A DNA stretch of 64,000 nt from UBA4416 sp040387555 (GCA_040387555.1 JAZKDO010000002.1:204557-268556); one strand, 5' to 3'. Shown: positions 35,752 through 45,625, counted from the stretch's first letter. Notes: generated by a model not told the origin, from the letters alone. A program made the numbers and translations.

Positions 35752-37914
35752 TTATAGATTCTCAATAAAATAATTGGTGATCTTTTCCATTAGATGAGCC
35801 CTGTCTTTTCCCAAAACGTTATGTTCATGGCCGGGATACAGATAATAATCCAATTGTACACCTTTATCCACTGCTTTTTTCTGATACAACACGCTGTGTT
35901 GCCAAACAACCACCGGATCCTGAGCACCGTGAATCATCAACAATTCACCTTTTAGTTTGTCGACGTAATTCAGTAAATTATTTTTATCATAACCTTCTTT
36001 ATTGTCTTGTGGAGAATCCATATAACGTTCTGTATACATAATCTCATAATAGCTCCAGTCAATCACGGGGCCACCTGCAGCGCCAACTTTAAAGGTTCCA
36101 GGTGAACGGGTCATTAAAGTAGTTGTCATAAAACCACCAAAACTCCAGCCGTGTACGCCAATTCTGGCCGCATCCACAAAAGGAAGTGATTTTAAATAAT
36201 CAACACCCTTTAACTGATCTTCCATTTCCTTGTCTCCTAAATGTCTGTGTGTTGCCTGTTCAAAAGCTTTTCCTCTGTATGAGGTTCCTCTTCCGTCTAA
36301 AGTAAATACCATAAAACCTTTTTCCGCCATGTATTGATACCATAATTCTCCGCCTGCCATCCATGTGTTAGTTACCATTTGGGAGTGCGGACCATTATAT
36401 AAATACACCAATACGGGATACTTTTTTGTTGAATCAAAATTTACTGGTTTAAATAAACGGCAATATAAATCAGTTCCTTCGCTGTTTTTGATCGTAAATA
36501 AATTCCAGCTTCCTGTTTTATAATCTTTAATAGGATTATCCGCTTTATAAAACAGATTTGATTTCTTACTAACTGTATTGATTACATAATAATTTCGTGG
36601 CAGGGTAGAGGATGAGAAATTATCAATTACATAATTTCCTTTTTCATCCATCACACACGTGTGAAATCCATTGCCCTCTGTAATGCGCGTTACATCACCA
36701 CTTTTTAAGTTAACACTGTAAAAATCCTGATTCACCGGACTTTGTTCATTGGCGTGAAAAAATAAACGTTCTCCTTTTTCATCGAAGCCGTTTTCTGCTT
36801 TTACTTCCCATTTTCCTTTGGTTAACTGTTTAATTAATTTTCCGGTGATGTTATATAGATAAAAGTGAGTATGCCCATCTCTGCGACTTTGCCATATAAA
36901 TTGCGAAGGATTATTTTTAACGAACAACATGGGATGTAATGGCTCTGTGTATTTGTCGTCATGTTCTTCAAATAAAGTGCGAATAAAATTTCCGGTAACA
37001 GCATCATATTCGTTAAGTTTCATGTCGTTTTGTGTGCGGCTTAAAACAGCTATGTAAATATGTTTTTCATCCGGACTCCAGGCAATATTCGTTAAGTATT
37101 GCTCTTTATCTGCGGTTGCAGAGCTTGTAGAAGCATCGGTTCTTACGTAAATTGTTTTATTGGTTTTCAAATCATAGATACCTAATGTTACATAATGACT
37201 ATTATTTCCGGCCATGGGATATTTGATATTCACGTTTTTGGCTGGGCGTGAGGTCCAGTCAATGATTGGGTAATCCGTAACGGGACTTTGATCCATTCTG
37301 TAAAACGCTAATAAATTCCCTTTAGGGCTCCAAAAAGTGCCCCCGTTAATTCCAAATTCATTTTGGTGAACATTTTTCCCTGTATAAACAATTTCATAAG
37401 AACCATCGGTGGTTACCTGTGTTTCTTTGCCATCTTTAACCACGAATAAATTGTCATTTTTGCAGTAAGTGTAAGCACTTGTAGTCGCATCTTTGTTATA
37501 GGCTTCAAGGCTGGTATCATCAGATTTTTTATCTGTTTCCGAAATTGTTTTCTTATCGATATCATACATCAATTCCCCTTTTTTATTGGAAAAATAAAAC
37601 TGACTTCTGTTTTTCCAGGCCACGTTGTTCAACGTTATGATCGTGTCTTTACTGCTTGCTTTTAATTTATTGTTTAAATCATTAATGGTTAATAAAGGAA
37701 CCGTTTGTCCGTTTTTTTTATCACCAATAAAAACGGTGTTATTCGTGATATACGAAAACTGATCCTGTTCAGGAATAAAACTTAAAGATTGTAAACGGGT
37801 AGGAGCTAAACTGGTTCTTCCTTTTAATACAGCTTCTTGTATTGTGAGTAGCTTATCTTGTGCAAACGAAAAAGAACTGATTGCCAAGCCGGTAATTAAT
37901 AATAGTTGTTTCAT
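35752..37914 (-). CDS. S9 family dipeptidyl peptidase (DPP IV-like prolyl oligopeptidase)
   Basis: This 720-residue protein has a signal peptide (ending SFSFAQ), an N-terminal DPP IV beta-propeller (about 40-480) and a C-terminal alpha/beta hydrolase. The catalytic Ser is in GVHGWSFGGFMTTTLM (about 591-593), the Asp in HGAQDPVV (about 664) and the His in YPGHEHNVL (about 697). The propeller carries DPP IV-type strands such as FWSPKGNLLAFYRMDQSPVTDYP. It should remove X-Pro or X-Ala dipeptides in the periplasm. The gene is transcribed toward the M4 protease gene, 112 bases away, so the two may work together in protein scavenging. Confidence 0.92.
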   Translation of the reverse strand: MKQLLLITGLAISSFSFAQDKLLTIQEAVLKGRTSLAPTRLQSLSFIPEQDQFSYITNNTVFIGDKKNGQTVPLLTINDLNNKLKASSKDTIITLNNVAWKNRSQFYFSNKKGELMYDIDKKTISETDKKSDDTSLEAYNKDATTSAYTYCKNDNLFVVKDGKETQVTTDGSYEIVYTGKNVHQNEFGINGGTFWSPKGNLLAFYRMDQSPVTDYPIIDWTSRPAKNVNIKYPMAGNNSHYVTLGIYDLKTNKTIYVRTDASTSSATADKEQYLTNIAWSPDEKHIYIAVLSRTQNDMKLNEYDAVTGNFIRTLFEEHDDKYTEPLHPMLFVKNNPSQFIWQSRRDGHTHFYLYNITGKLIKQLTKGKWEVKAENGFDEKGERLFFHANEQSPVNQDFYSVNLKSGDVTRITEGNGFHTCVMDEKGNYVIDNFSSSTLPRNYYVINTVSKKSNLFYKADNPIKDYKTGSWNLFTIKNSEGTDLYCRLFKPVNFDSTKKYPVLVYLYNGPHSQMVTNTWMAGGELWYQYMAEKGFMVFTLDGRGTSYRGKAFEQATHRHLGDKEMEDQLKGVDYLKSLPFVDAARIGVHGWSFGGFMTTTLMTRSPGTFKVGAAGGPVIDWSYYEIMYTERYMDSPQDNKEGYDKNNLLNYVDKLKGELLMIHGAQDPVVVWQHSVLYQKKAVDKGVQLDYYLYPGHEHNVLGKDRAHLMEKITNYFIENL

Positions 37915-38094
37915 TTTATTTGGGTTTTATTTGGTCATGCTGCTCTTGATTCAGCTAGTGAATTCAGAGCCATCACTAATTTTATGTTCTTTGACTCTTT
38001 TTTTCTAAATCGCTTGTAACTCGTACGTAAAACGTCGTTAAGTTTTTATTTGACATCATATATACAAAGGCATTTGTTAACTTATAATATTCAT

Positions 38095-38122
38095 AGAGAT
38101 GCTGAATCAAGTTCAGCATGAC
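38095..38122. repeat. CTGAATCAAGTTCAG palindrome (short copy)
   Basis: GAGA, then an 8-bp perfect stem ATGCTGAA (38099-38106), loop TCAAG, TTCAGCAT (38112-38119), then GAC. The same loop, flanks and stem length occur at 52124-52147, but with two stem pairs changed in compensated fashion. It lies in the 227-base gap between the S9 and M1 peptidase genes. Confidence 0.7.
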
Positions 38123-38141
38123 TAAAACGCATTTTTTATAT

Positions 38142-40835
38142 TTACTTTTTTATAGAATTATATAAATCAACAATTTGTGTTTTTGTATCTGATACAGTTT
38201 TTAACTCTTCAGTCATTTTTACTTTTTCATCCGCAGACGTTGATGAAGAATTTATTTTTGATTTCAGCTTGTCTTCTTTCTCCTGCCAAACATTCAGCAA
38301 ATTATCTTTCATTACTTTTTGTGCTGCATACTTCACATATTTGCTATCGCTAGAACCTATTTTTGCTAACTCTTTTGCTCCATCAATAGCTGTTTCAGGC
38401 TTAGTACAACGCTTTAAAAATTTACCGTAAATATTTCCATAGGCCATTAATTCAAAACCATTAAAATATTTTTTTACTTTTTTGAAATACGCATGGTTTT
38501 CATCGGTACCGTGTTTAGCATATAAATCTGCAATGGAATAAATAATTTCTTTGGAACTTTCGTTTTCTAACGCTACTGCTTTTTTCATAGCCAGTTCAGG
38601 GTTTAATTTCGCAATTGCATCAAAACCTTCCGAAACAATCGCATAGGATTGTTCGTTCAATGCTTTTTCATACAAGGCGTTTAAATCTTCTCCTTTGTAA
38701 TTTGAAGCTAATGCTTTAATGGCTGAAGCCCTTACTTTGGTGTTAGCGTCCTTTTCCGAAATGCTGATTAGGAAAGGTTTCAGTTCAGATTCATGATCCT
38801 TTCCTTTTTCGCCTAAGGCAGTAATTGCCTCAGTTCTGAATTTTCTCCAGGGATCATTTTGAGCAATTGTTTTTACCAAAGATAATATTTCCGCATCATT
38901 CATATGATCTGTAAAATAATCAAGTGCTTCTTCACGGTCTCCCCAAAGAGGAGCATTTTTATATTGAAATACATATTCCGCTTTTGTTTTTTCGAAGGTT
39001 GTTTTTGCCAGTAATTGTTTTTCGGCGTCAAAGTTAACCAGGTCCGGATTTGTTGCCACGTCAAAGGTAAATGTGTTTTTAACATCGTCGATCCAAATAT
39101 GTTGACGGTCTTTTTTGCCATTGGCATAAATATCTACGTAAACAGGAAGTTTATATAATGGTGAAACTTTGAAATCCTGTGTTTGGGTAATTTCTAATTT
39201 TAATTTCTTTGCCGATGGATCATAGGTTTTCTTAATCTCTAATTCAGGATGGCCTTTTGCGTAATACCATTCGTTAAAGAACCAGTTCAAATCTTCTCCG
39301 GTGGTTTCTTCAAAAGCTAAACGCAAATCATGTGCTTCGGCTGTTTTAAATTTATTTTTTTCTAAGTATAATTTTAAGGAAGCAAAGAAAGCCTCATCAC
39401 CTACATATTTTCTGAGCATGTGTAAAATCTGGCCGCCTTTGTTGTAGCTAAAGGCATCAAACATATCTTCGCGTTCTGCATAATCGAATCGCACCAGGTC
39501 GACTTGCTTTTGATTGGATTGCGCAAAATATCCAAAACGGGAACCTGCGTGATGATCATCTGCAGCATCTCTTCCGTATTCAAATTCTTCCCATAAATAT
39601 TCGCCGTAAGTAGCAAACGATTCATTTAAAGTTAGGTTACTCCAGCTTTCACAACTTGCCAAATCTCCAAACCATTGATGAAACAATTCATGGGCAATGG
39701 TGCTCTCACCTTTAGCGCCATCAATAATTTCGCGTGTAGTTTGATAACACACAAAATCTCCATGGAGGGTTGCAGATGTATTTTCCATTGCGCCGCTTAC
39801 GTAATCACGGACAACAATCTGTGCATATTTTTGCCAGGCGTATGGAACACCTAATTTAGTAGAATAAAACTCCACCATTTTTTTTGTTTTACCAAAAATG
39901 GCTTTTGCGTGTGGTTCGTATTCTTTTTCTACATAATAAGAAATTTCTTTTCCGTTCCATGGCTCATCGGTTACTTTTTTAAATTCACCAACGCCCATCA
40001 TCACCAGATAAGGAGCATGAGGTAAATCCATCACCCAATGATCGGTGCGGGTACCATCCGTATTTTTTTTAGAGTCTTTTAATAAGCCGTTAGAAAGCGT
40101 GGTGTATTTATCATCCACTGTTATGTAAATTTCATTCGTCATTTTTTCGGTTGGATTATCGATCGTTGGAAACCAGGCAGAGTTGGATTGTGTTTCTCCT
40201 TGTGTCCAGATCTGTGGCATTTTATCCGGATCTGTTCCCATAGGATTAATGAAGTAAAGCCCTTTATCACTGGAGATGGCACCACTTCCACCTTCTCTTA
40301 ATTCATTGGGCTTTGAAATATATTCGATGGTTACATAATAAGCTTCCTGAGCTGTATATTCCTTCCCTAAATTTATTTTTAATGAATCGTTTTCATATTT
40401 GAAGGTCACCGGTTTATCGAAACTGGCCTCCTCTGTCATTGCTTTGCCACCTTTTTTTATTGGTAATCCTTTTGTTTGTCTTTCTGAAAGCTTTAAAGAT
40501 TTTATTTCCATACCGCGGGCATTAAGGTAGAGCATATTGGTAGGATAGAAATAAGGTTTAACCTGAAGCTCTGCTTTTCCAATCAGTTGGGATTTTTGCC
40601 AGTCAAAATTCACCCATAATTTCGTGTGAATGATGTCACTGCTTTTGGTAGGAGTAGCCTGATAAACTTTCTTTTTTGGTGGCTCCTCAGCAAAAACCCG
40701 GATAGTATCCAGATCAATAGCAGGTTCTGCAATGGAAGTCGATGTTGCCGAAGAAGAAGTGCTTTTTTTTGATGACGAACACGCTGCTATGGATCCAAAA
40801 ATAATAGCTGTGATAAGAAGATGTTTATAGGTCAT
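38142..40835 (-). CDS. M1 family aminopeptidase lipoprotein
   Basis: About 897 residues from ATG 40835, where the lipoprotein signal begins (MTYKHLLITAIIFGSIAAC, lipid Cys at 19). A more distal ATG at 40883 would add 16 residues ahead of it. A Ser-rich linker leads to the M1 fold. The substrate motif GAMEN (YVSGAMENTSA, about 348) and the zinc motif HELFHQWFGD (about 382) with downstream NLTLNESFATYGEYLWEE (third ligand Glu) are intact. The C-terminal third has HEAT-like helical repeats (WRKFRTEAITALGEKGKDHE and VRASAIKALASNY). It should remove N-terminal residues from peptides at the envelope. Confidence 0.92.
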   Translation of the reverse strand: MTYKHLLITAIIFGSIAACSSSKKSTSSSATSTSIAEPAIDLDTIRVFAEEPPKKKVYQATPTKSSDIIHTKLWVNFDWQKSQLIGKAELQVKPYFYPTNMLYLNARGMEIKSLKLSERQTKGLPIKKGGKAMTEEASFDKPVTFKYENDSLKINLGKEYTAQEAYYVTIEYISKPNELREGGSGAISSDKGLYFINPMGTDPDKMPQIWTQGETQSNSAWFPTIDNPTEKMTNEIYITVDDKYTTLSNGLLKDSKKNTDGTRTDHWVMDLPHAPYLVMMGVGEFKKVTDEPWNGKEISYYVEKEYEPHAKAIFGKTKKMVEFYSTKLGVPYAWQKYAQIVVRDYVSGAMENTSATLHGDFVCYQTTREIIDGAKGESTIAHELFHQWFGDLASCESWSNLTLNESFATYGEYLWEEFEYGRDAADDHHAGSRFGYFAQSNQKQVDLVRFDYAEREDMFDAFSYNKGGQILHMLRKYVGDEAFFASLKLYLEKNKFKTAEAHDLRLAFEETTGEDLNWFFNEWYYAKGHPELEIKKTYDPSAKKLKLEITQTQDFKVSPLYKLPVYVDIYANGKKDRQHIWIDDVKNTFTFDVATNPDLVNFDAEKQLLAKTTFEKTKAEYVFQYKNAPLWGDREEALDYFTDHMNDAEILSLVKTIAQNDPWRKFRTEAITALGEKGKDHESELKPFLISISEKDANTKVRASAIKALASNYKGEDLNALYEKALNEQSYAIVSEGFDAIAKLNPELAMKKAVALENESSKEIIYSIADLYAKHGTDENHAYFKKVKKYFNGFELMAYGNIYGKFLKRCTKPETAIDGAKELAKIGSSDSKYVKYAAQKVMKDNLLNVWQEKEDKLKSKINSSSTSADEKVKMTEELKTVSDTKTQIVDLYNSIKK

Positions 40836-40997
40836 GTAAATTGATTTGAATAGTAAATGTGCAATAAATTTGCTGATTGGCAAAAAAAGAAAACCACAGA
40901 TATATAAGCGGTTGAGGTTAATGATTGGTGGGCTATTTTAACTTGTTTTTGCTAGATTAATTTATGTGGTTTATGGTTAAATCCTTACATTTACCAG

Positions 40998-41348
40998 ATG
41001 CAAATTCAAGTAATGAAATCCAAATTGCACTGCGTAACTGTTACACAAGCTGAATTGGATTATATAGGCAGTATTACCATTGACGAAGATTTAATGGATG
41101 CTGCTAACCTTATTGAGAACGAACAAGTACATGTTTTAAATAAGAACAATGGACAGCGCCTGATTACGTATGTGATAAAAGGCGAACGGAACTCGGGAGT
41201 GATCTGTTTAAACGGTCCCGCAGCAAAACATGTGAGTTTAGGCGATGTGGTTATTATCATATCTTATGCGAATATGGATTTTGAAGCTGCCAAAACTTTC
41301 AGGCCATGGGTGGTTTTTCCTGACACAAAAACGAATCGTTTAAAATAG
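40998..41348 (+). CDS. panD: Aspartate 1-decarboxylase PanD (pyruvoyl enzyme)
   Basis: This 116-residue cytoplasmic enzyme makes beta-alanine from aspartate for pantothenate and CoA. The self-cleavage site Gly24-Ser25 (DYIGSITID) yields the pyruvoyl group. KSKLHCVTVTQAEL, the Tyr/Arg region around NNGQRLITYVIKGERNSG, and LNGPAAKHVSLGDVVIIISYA are typical. Length is normal for Bacteroidota. It starts a same-direction gene series (panD, flippase-like, heptose adenylyltransferase) with gaps of 5 bases or less. Confidence 0.95.
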   Translation: MQIQVMKSKLHCVTVTQAELDYIGSITIDEDLMDAANLIENEQVHVLNKNNGQRLITYVIKGERNSGVICLNGPAAKHVSLGDVVIIISYANMDFEAAKTFRPWVVFPDTKTNRLK

Positions 41349-41353
41349 CCTGT

Positions 41354-42370
41354 ATGAATAAAAGCACCAAGTCTATCATTCAGTTTATCGTATTGCTTGG
41401 TGTCGGTATTTTATTGGTGTGGTTATCTTTCCGTTCAGTTTGGACAGAGAAAGAAAAAATTCTGAATTCTTTTAAAACAGCCGATTATTTCTGGGTTGGA
41501 ATCTCGATTTTTATTGCTTTCCTAAGCCACTTTTTAAGAGCTTATCGATGGAAATATTTATTGAAACCAGCCGGTTATTTTGTAAAACCGGGCAATGCTT
41601 TAGGAGCTGTACTAGTAGGATATTTTGCAAATTATGGTCTTCCGCGCATGGGAGAAATAACACGTTGCACGTTAGTAACTAAGTATGACAATGTGCCCTT
41701 TGAGATTGCATTGGGAACTGTAATTACAGAACGTATAGTAGATATGCTGATCTTAATCATCATCTTTTTTATGACACTTTTTGCTCAGTTTTCTCAATTA
41801 AAGGATCTTACAGCCACCTACATTTATAATCCAATGGTGCTGAAATTTCACGGAATAACTGAGCATCCGGCTAATTTTATCATTTTCATTAGTTTCCTTA
41901 TTCTTTTTGCTATTGGGTTATTTATAATTCGAAAAAAAATTACCGGGTTATTAAAAGGTAAAGCTGGGAATGTGATCAGAGGGTTTGGAAAAGGATTAAG
42001 TTCAGTTAAAGATATTGAGAAAAAATTTCAGTTTATTGTGCTAAGTCTTGCTATCTGGGCTTCTTATTTCTATAGTTTATATGTTTGCTTTTTTGCGTTT
42101 ACCGGAACTTCTCATCTTGGTCAGTCGGAATGTCTGGTGCTACTGTTATTTGGAACATTTGGTGTTGTTTTTTCGCCGGGCGGATTAGGAGCCTATCCGG
42201 CCATCATTACAGCCTTATTGCTTTATTATGGAATTGAACCCATCTCTGCATTTTCGTTTCCATGGATGGCCTGGACATCTCAGTTTATTCTGATCGTTAC
42301 TTTGGGATTATTGAGTCTTATTTTGCTTCCAATTTTTAACAAGGAAAAAACCAATCATGTTGTTTCATAA
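41354..42370 (+). CDS. Lysylphosphatidylglycerol synthase/flippase-type membrane protein (UPF0104-like)
   Basis: This 338-residue polytopic protein has about 8 membrane segments. Family-typical text includes FLSHFLRAYRWKYLLKPAG near the second helix, LGAVLVGYFANYGLPRMGEITRC, GTVITERIVDMLIL and, near the end, SPGGLGAYPAIITALL. This family (the flippase half of MprF-like proteins) is linked to lipid movement in the inner membrane; the substrate is unknown. It follows panD by 5 bases, and its end overlaps the next gene by 14 bases. Confidence 0.83.
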   Translation: MNKSTKSIIQFIVLLGVGILLVWLSFRSVWTEKEKILNSFKTADYFWVGISIFIAFLSHFLRAYRWKYLLKPAGYFVKPGNALGAVLVGYFANYGLPRMGEITRCTLVTKYDNVPFEIALGTVITERIVDMLILIIIFFMTLFAQFSQLKDLTATYIYNPMVLKFHGITEHPANFIIFISFLILFAIGLFIIRKKITGLLKGKAGNVIRGFGKGLSSVKDIEKKFQFIVLSLAIWASYFYSLYVCFFAFTGTSHLGQSECLVLLLFGTFGVVFSPGGLGAYPAIITALLLYYGIEPISAFSFPWMAWTSQFILIVTLGLLSLILLPIFNKEKTNHVVS

Positions 42371-42848
42371 AAAACTATCTGAAAAAATAGTTACAAAAGG
42401 TACCCTTAAAGATCTGCTACAGAACTGGAAGGAACAAAATAGCCGTGTTGTTTTTACAAATGGTTGTTTTGATATTCTGCATCGTGGCCATGTGGAATAT
42501 TTATGTCACGCGCGTGACCTGGGAGACAAATTAATCCTGGGCTTAAATACAGATGCATCTGTGAAACGCTTAGGAAAATCACCTGAACGGCCAATTAATT
42601 CAGAAGATACCAGGGCAGTAATTTTAGCCGCGCTGGAATGTGTAGACGCCATTATTTTATTTGATGAGGATACGCCTTTGGAGTTGATTACATTTGTTCA
42701 GCCTGATGTATTGGTGAAAGGAAATGATTATAAAGCAGAAGATATTGTGGGTTATGACGAAGTTGTTTCCAGGGGCGGAAAGGTTATGACGATTCAATTG
42801 GTAGATGGTTTTTCGACCACCAAACTAATAGAAAAAATGAAAGGTTAG
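42357..42848 (+). CDS. D-glycero-beta-D-manno-heptose 1-phosphate adenylyltransferase
   Basis: This 163-residue nucleotidyltransferase has the cytidylyltransferase fold. Motif TNGCFDILHRGHVEYLCHAR (HxGH as HRGH) lies at about 38-55, followed by LGLNTDASVKRLGK and the ISSTK-equivalent region DGFSTTKLIEKMK at the C-terminus. It corresponds to the C-terminal half of E. coli HldE (RfaE), which activates heptose for the lipopolysaccharide core. A stand-alone form is common in Bacteroidota. It overlaps the upstream flippase gene by 14 bases, and the two may both serve cell-envelope synthesis. Confidence 0.9.
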   Translation: MLFHKKLSEKIVTKGTLKDLLQNWKEQNSRVVFTNGCFDILHRGHVEYLCHARDLGDKLILGLNTDASVKRLGKSPERPINSEDTRAVILAALECVDAIILFDEDTPLELITFVQPDVLVKGNDYKAEDIVGYDEVVSRGGKVMTIQLVDGFSTTKLIEKMKG

Positions 42849-42851
42849 TTT

Positions 42852-42942
42852 GGGCGTTTCCCTCTTAAAATCGGGACAGGCTTTTCACTCCAATCTTTTG
42901 CAGAAAACTCACAAAAGGATTTTTGTTTCAATCCTTAACGCA
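42852..42942 (+). repeat. GGGCGT...ACGCA intergenic repeat, copy A
   Basis: A 91-base element with the blocks GGGCGT-CCC, GGCTTTTCACTcCAATCTTTTGCA, CAAAAGGATTTTTGTTTCAATCCTT and ACGCA. It shares all of these in order with copy B at 47620-47718. It begins 4 bases after the heptose adenylyltransferase stop. The pattern matches a dispersed intergenic repeat I recall from Bacteroidota genomes. Confidence 0.75.
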
Positions 42943-43047
42943 AAACGCTTAACGCTACTCACTTTCAAAGGTTAATATCTTCAACATTCAATTCAAAGTG
43001 TTCCGCAATAAAGCCTTAATTTTAGTTCTTTAATCAATATACCATTA

Positions 43048-44532
43048 GTGTCAAACCCGCTTAAAAAACTTGCATCTCAAACAGTCGTTTATGGCCTCGC
43101 AAGCATATTGCCCAGGGTAATTACTTTTTTATTCTCTTTCATTCTTACTTATCTGTTTAAAAAACCTTCCGAACTTTCTGCTAATACAGAGTATTACGCT
43201 TACATTAGTTTTGTAAATATTTTATTTACCTACGGAATAGAAACTGCTTTTTTTAACTTCTCTAATAAGTCGGAAAATAAAAACCTTGTGTATTCTACCG
43301 CTTTAATTTCCCTGGTATGCAGCAGTATTGGTTTGTCTTTTTTATTTATTTTATTTTCAGGCTCTATAGCCGCATTCATTAAAGATCCTGATCATTCTAT
43401 TTTTGTGATTTGGTGCGTCTTGATTGTAGCTACCGATGCGATCATGGCAATTCCTTTCGCGCGAATGCGATTAAACAATCAGCCCAAACGTTTTGCGGCC
43501 TTAAAATTACTGAACGTTACTATTTTTATTCTGGTTAGTGTGTTTTACTTCTATATCTGTAAACCGGCTTTTTATAATGAACCTGCATCTCTATTTGCTT
43601 CATTTTATAATCCTGATATAGGTGTTGGATATACTTTCCTTGCGGGCTTAATTGCGAATATCGCTTGTCTTTTATTTTTATCAAAAGAATTCCTGGGAAT
43701 TGAATATGTTTTTGATAAGGAGCTTTGGAAGCAAATGTTGTCTTACGCGTGGCCTTTATTAATTTTAGGCTTTGCAGGAATGATCAATGAAACCTTTGAC
43801 CGTTTTATATTAAAATATTTATTGCCGGAAAATGTTGCCAAAACGGAACTGGGTATTTACGGAGCCTGTTACCGCATCGCCATGTTAATGACAATTTTCA
43901 CCACTGCTTTTAAATACGCTGCAGAGCCATTTTTTTTCAACCAGGCAAAACAGACAGACTCTAAAAAGCTAAATGCCCTGGTAATGAAATATTATGTATT
44001 GTTCTGCCTCTTCATTTTTTTAGGTACTATGATGAATTTACCATGGTTGCAAAGAGCTGTGAGTGAAGAATACAGGACTGGTTTAGGCGTCGTTCCTATT
44101 TTACTTCTTGCTAATTTGTGCGTTGGTGTCTATTGGAATTTATCAATTTGGTTTAAGTTAACGGGTCAAACCAAGTTTGGAGCTGTTATTACTATATTGG
44201 GTGCGGTTGTAACTTTAGCTATTAATTTCCTTGGTATTCCTGAATTTGGCTACATGGCTTGCGCTTGGGCAACACTCGCCTCCTATAGTATAATGATGAT
44301 AGCTTCCTATATATTGGGCCAAAAATACTATCCTATAAAATATAATCTAAGAAGTGTTTTTGTATTCACATTTTTTGCACTTGGTTTTTATTTTATCTCT
44401 ACGCTTTACTCCGACATGGAAAACATAGTGCTTAAGTTAATATTCAATAATATCTTGCTTGGGGTTTTTGCATTTATATTTTATAAATTAGAATTTGATA
44501 ATTTAAAAAAACTGAAACATTTAGAATCATGA
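43048..44532 (+). CDS. Wzx-type oligosaccharide flippase (MATE/MVF superfamily)
   Basis: This 494-residue protein has about 12-14 membrane segments and begins with GTG (43048) as MSNPLKKLASQTVVYGLASILPRVITFLFSF. This is the usual N-terminal phrase of Bacteroidota O-antigen/exopolysaccharide flippases. Later segments include YAWPLLILGFAGMINETFDRFILKYLLP and WFKLTGQTKFGAVITILGAVVTLAINFLGIPEFGYMACAWATLASY, which are typical of the polysaccharide-transport superfamily. It should move lipid-linked oligosaccharides across the inner membrane. Its end overlaps dut by 4 bases, so the two are translationally coupled. Confidence 0.87.
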   Translation: MSNPLKKLASQTVVYGLASILPRVITFLFSFILTYLFKKPSELSANTEYYAYISFVNILFTYGIETAFFNFSNKSENKNLVYSTALISLVCSSIGLSFLFILFSGSIAAFIKDPDHSIFVIWCVLIVATDAIMAIPFARMRLNNQPKRFAALKLLNVTIFILVSVFYFYICKPAFYNEPASLFASFYNPDIGVGYTFLAGLIANIACLLFLSKEFLGIEYVFDKELWKQMLSYAWPLLILGFAGMINETFDRFILKYLLPENVAKTELGIYGACYRIAMLMTIFTTAFKYAAEPFFFNQAKQTDSKKLNALVMKYYVLFCLFIFLGTMMNLPWLQRAVSEEYRTGLGVVPILLLANLCVGVYWNLSIWFKLTGQTKFGAVITILGAVVTLAINFLGIPEFGYMACAWATLASYSIMMIASYILGQKYYPIKYNLRSVFVFTFFALGFYFISTLYSDMENIVLKLIFNNILLGVFAFIFYKLEFDNLKKLKHLES

Positions 44533-44963
44533 CCATACGAGTTGTAAATCAATCCAAACACGAATTGCCCCAATACGCTACAGAGTTTTCAGCAGGGCTT
44601 GACCTAAGAGCAAACATTGATACTCTAATTGAATTAAAACCATTGGAAAGAATGTTGGTGCCTACAGGTTTGTTTATTGAACTACAGAAAGGGTATGAAG
44701 CACAAATTCGTCCACGTAGTGGGTTGGCTTTCAAAAACGGTATTACCGTTTTAAATTCTCCGGGAACCATCGATGCCGATTACCGCGGTGAAATAAAAGT
44801 GTTATTAGTAAATTTATCAAATTCCACATTTGTTATTAATGACGGAGAGCGGGTTGCACAGATGGTGATTGCTAAACACGAGCAGATTTCTTGGGAACGA
44901 ACAGAATCGCTGGATGAAACGCAACGTGGTGCTGGTGGTTTTGGGCATACTGGGACTAAATAA
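44529..44963 (+). CDS. dut: dUTP diphosphatase
   Basis: This 144-residue trimeric enzyme hydrolyses dUTP to dUMP and PPi. Visible conserved motifs are AGLDLRA (motif 1), RPRSGLAFKNGI (motif 2), NSPGTIDADYRGEIKVLL (motif 3, with the catalytic Asp), GERVAQMVI (motif 4) and RGAGGFGHTG (motif 5, the mobile C-terminal arm). Length is normal. It starts inside the end of the flippase gene (ATGA overlap). Confidence 0.96.
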   Translation: MTIRVVNQSKHELPQYATEFSAGLDLRANIDTLIELKPLERMLVPTGLFIELQKGYEAQIRPRSGLAFKNGITVLNSPGTIDADYRGEIKVLLVNLSNSTFVINDGERVAQMVIAKHEQISWERTESLDETQRGAGGFGHTGTK

Positions 44964-44980
44964 TACGTACAAAGATTTCT

Positions 44981-45091
44981 CGCAGAGTTACGCAGATAAA
45001 AAACGGAGAAGCTCGCAGAAAATAAATAACAACCGCTTTTCTTCGTGATAATTTCGGCGCACCACTGCGTCGCAGTCTGCGTTCATCTGCG
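44981..45091. repeat. CGCAGA-type imperfect inverted repeat
   Basis: The left arm CGCAGAGTTACGCAGAT (44981-44997) is mirrored by the complement of GTCTGCGTTCATCTGCG (45075-45091). CGCAG also occurs inside (45015-45022). The element fills the 139-base gap between the convergent dut and YkgJ genes. It may act as a terminator or be a member of a dispersed family. Confidence 0.6.
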
Positions 45092-45102
45092 AAAAGTTAA
45101 CA

Positions 45103-45585
45103 TCAAATACTCTTCTTTAATCTCTCAACAATTTCCAATACGGCTGGGCAAACTAAAGTGTTCCTATAAGTAAGATCCAGAATTTGTTCCATGCGTTTTC
45201 GATCAGTATGAGGGAATTCCCTGCAGGCATTTGGCCTTGCTTCATATACGGAACAATAATTGTCCGCCCCTAAAAATGGACATGGAGCTTTTTGAAGCAC
45301 ATAGTCTTTGTCTTCATCAATCTGTAAATACTTGTCTATAAACTCACCTGGTTTTACTCTGAAATGTTTAGCCAGACGGTCAATGTCGCGATTGTAGAAA
45401 ATCGGCGAAGTTGTTTTACAACAATTGGCGCAGGCAAGACAATTTGTTTTTTCAAACACATCTTCATGTAATTCATGAAATTGCTGGTCTAAATTCCTGG
45501 GCTTGGTACGCTTAAGTTTGTCAATGAAAATTCTGTTCTCTTTTTTAAGAGTGCAGGCTTTTTGATTATGTTTTTCAATGTCCAA
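45103..45585 (-). CDS. YkgJ family cysteine-cluster protein
   Basis: This 160-residue protein contains the YkgJ/UPF0153 Cys pattern: CLACANCCKTTSPIFYNRDIDRLAKHF, then APCPFLGADNYCSVYEARPNACREFPHT. This pattern suggests a bound metal or Fe-S centre, and the family has no firm function. The start is TTG (45585): no ATG precedes the conserved Cys region in frame, and a stop lies six codons upstream. It ends just inside the gap holding the CGCAGA repeat. Confidence 0.82.
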   Translation of the reverse strand: MDIEKHNQKACTLKKENRIFIDKLKRTKPRNLDQQFHELHEDVFEKTNCLACANCCKTTSPIFYNRDIDRLAKHFRVKPGEFIDKYLQIDEDKDYVLQKAPCPFLGADNYCSVYEARPNACREFPHTDRKRMEQILDLTYRNTLVCPAVLEIVERLKKSI

Positions 45586-45625
45586 GATACAACTTGTAAA
45601 TCAGAGTTAAGCGTATTAATAATTT

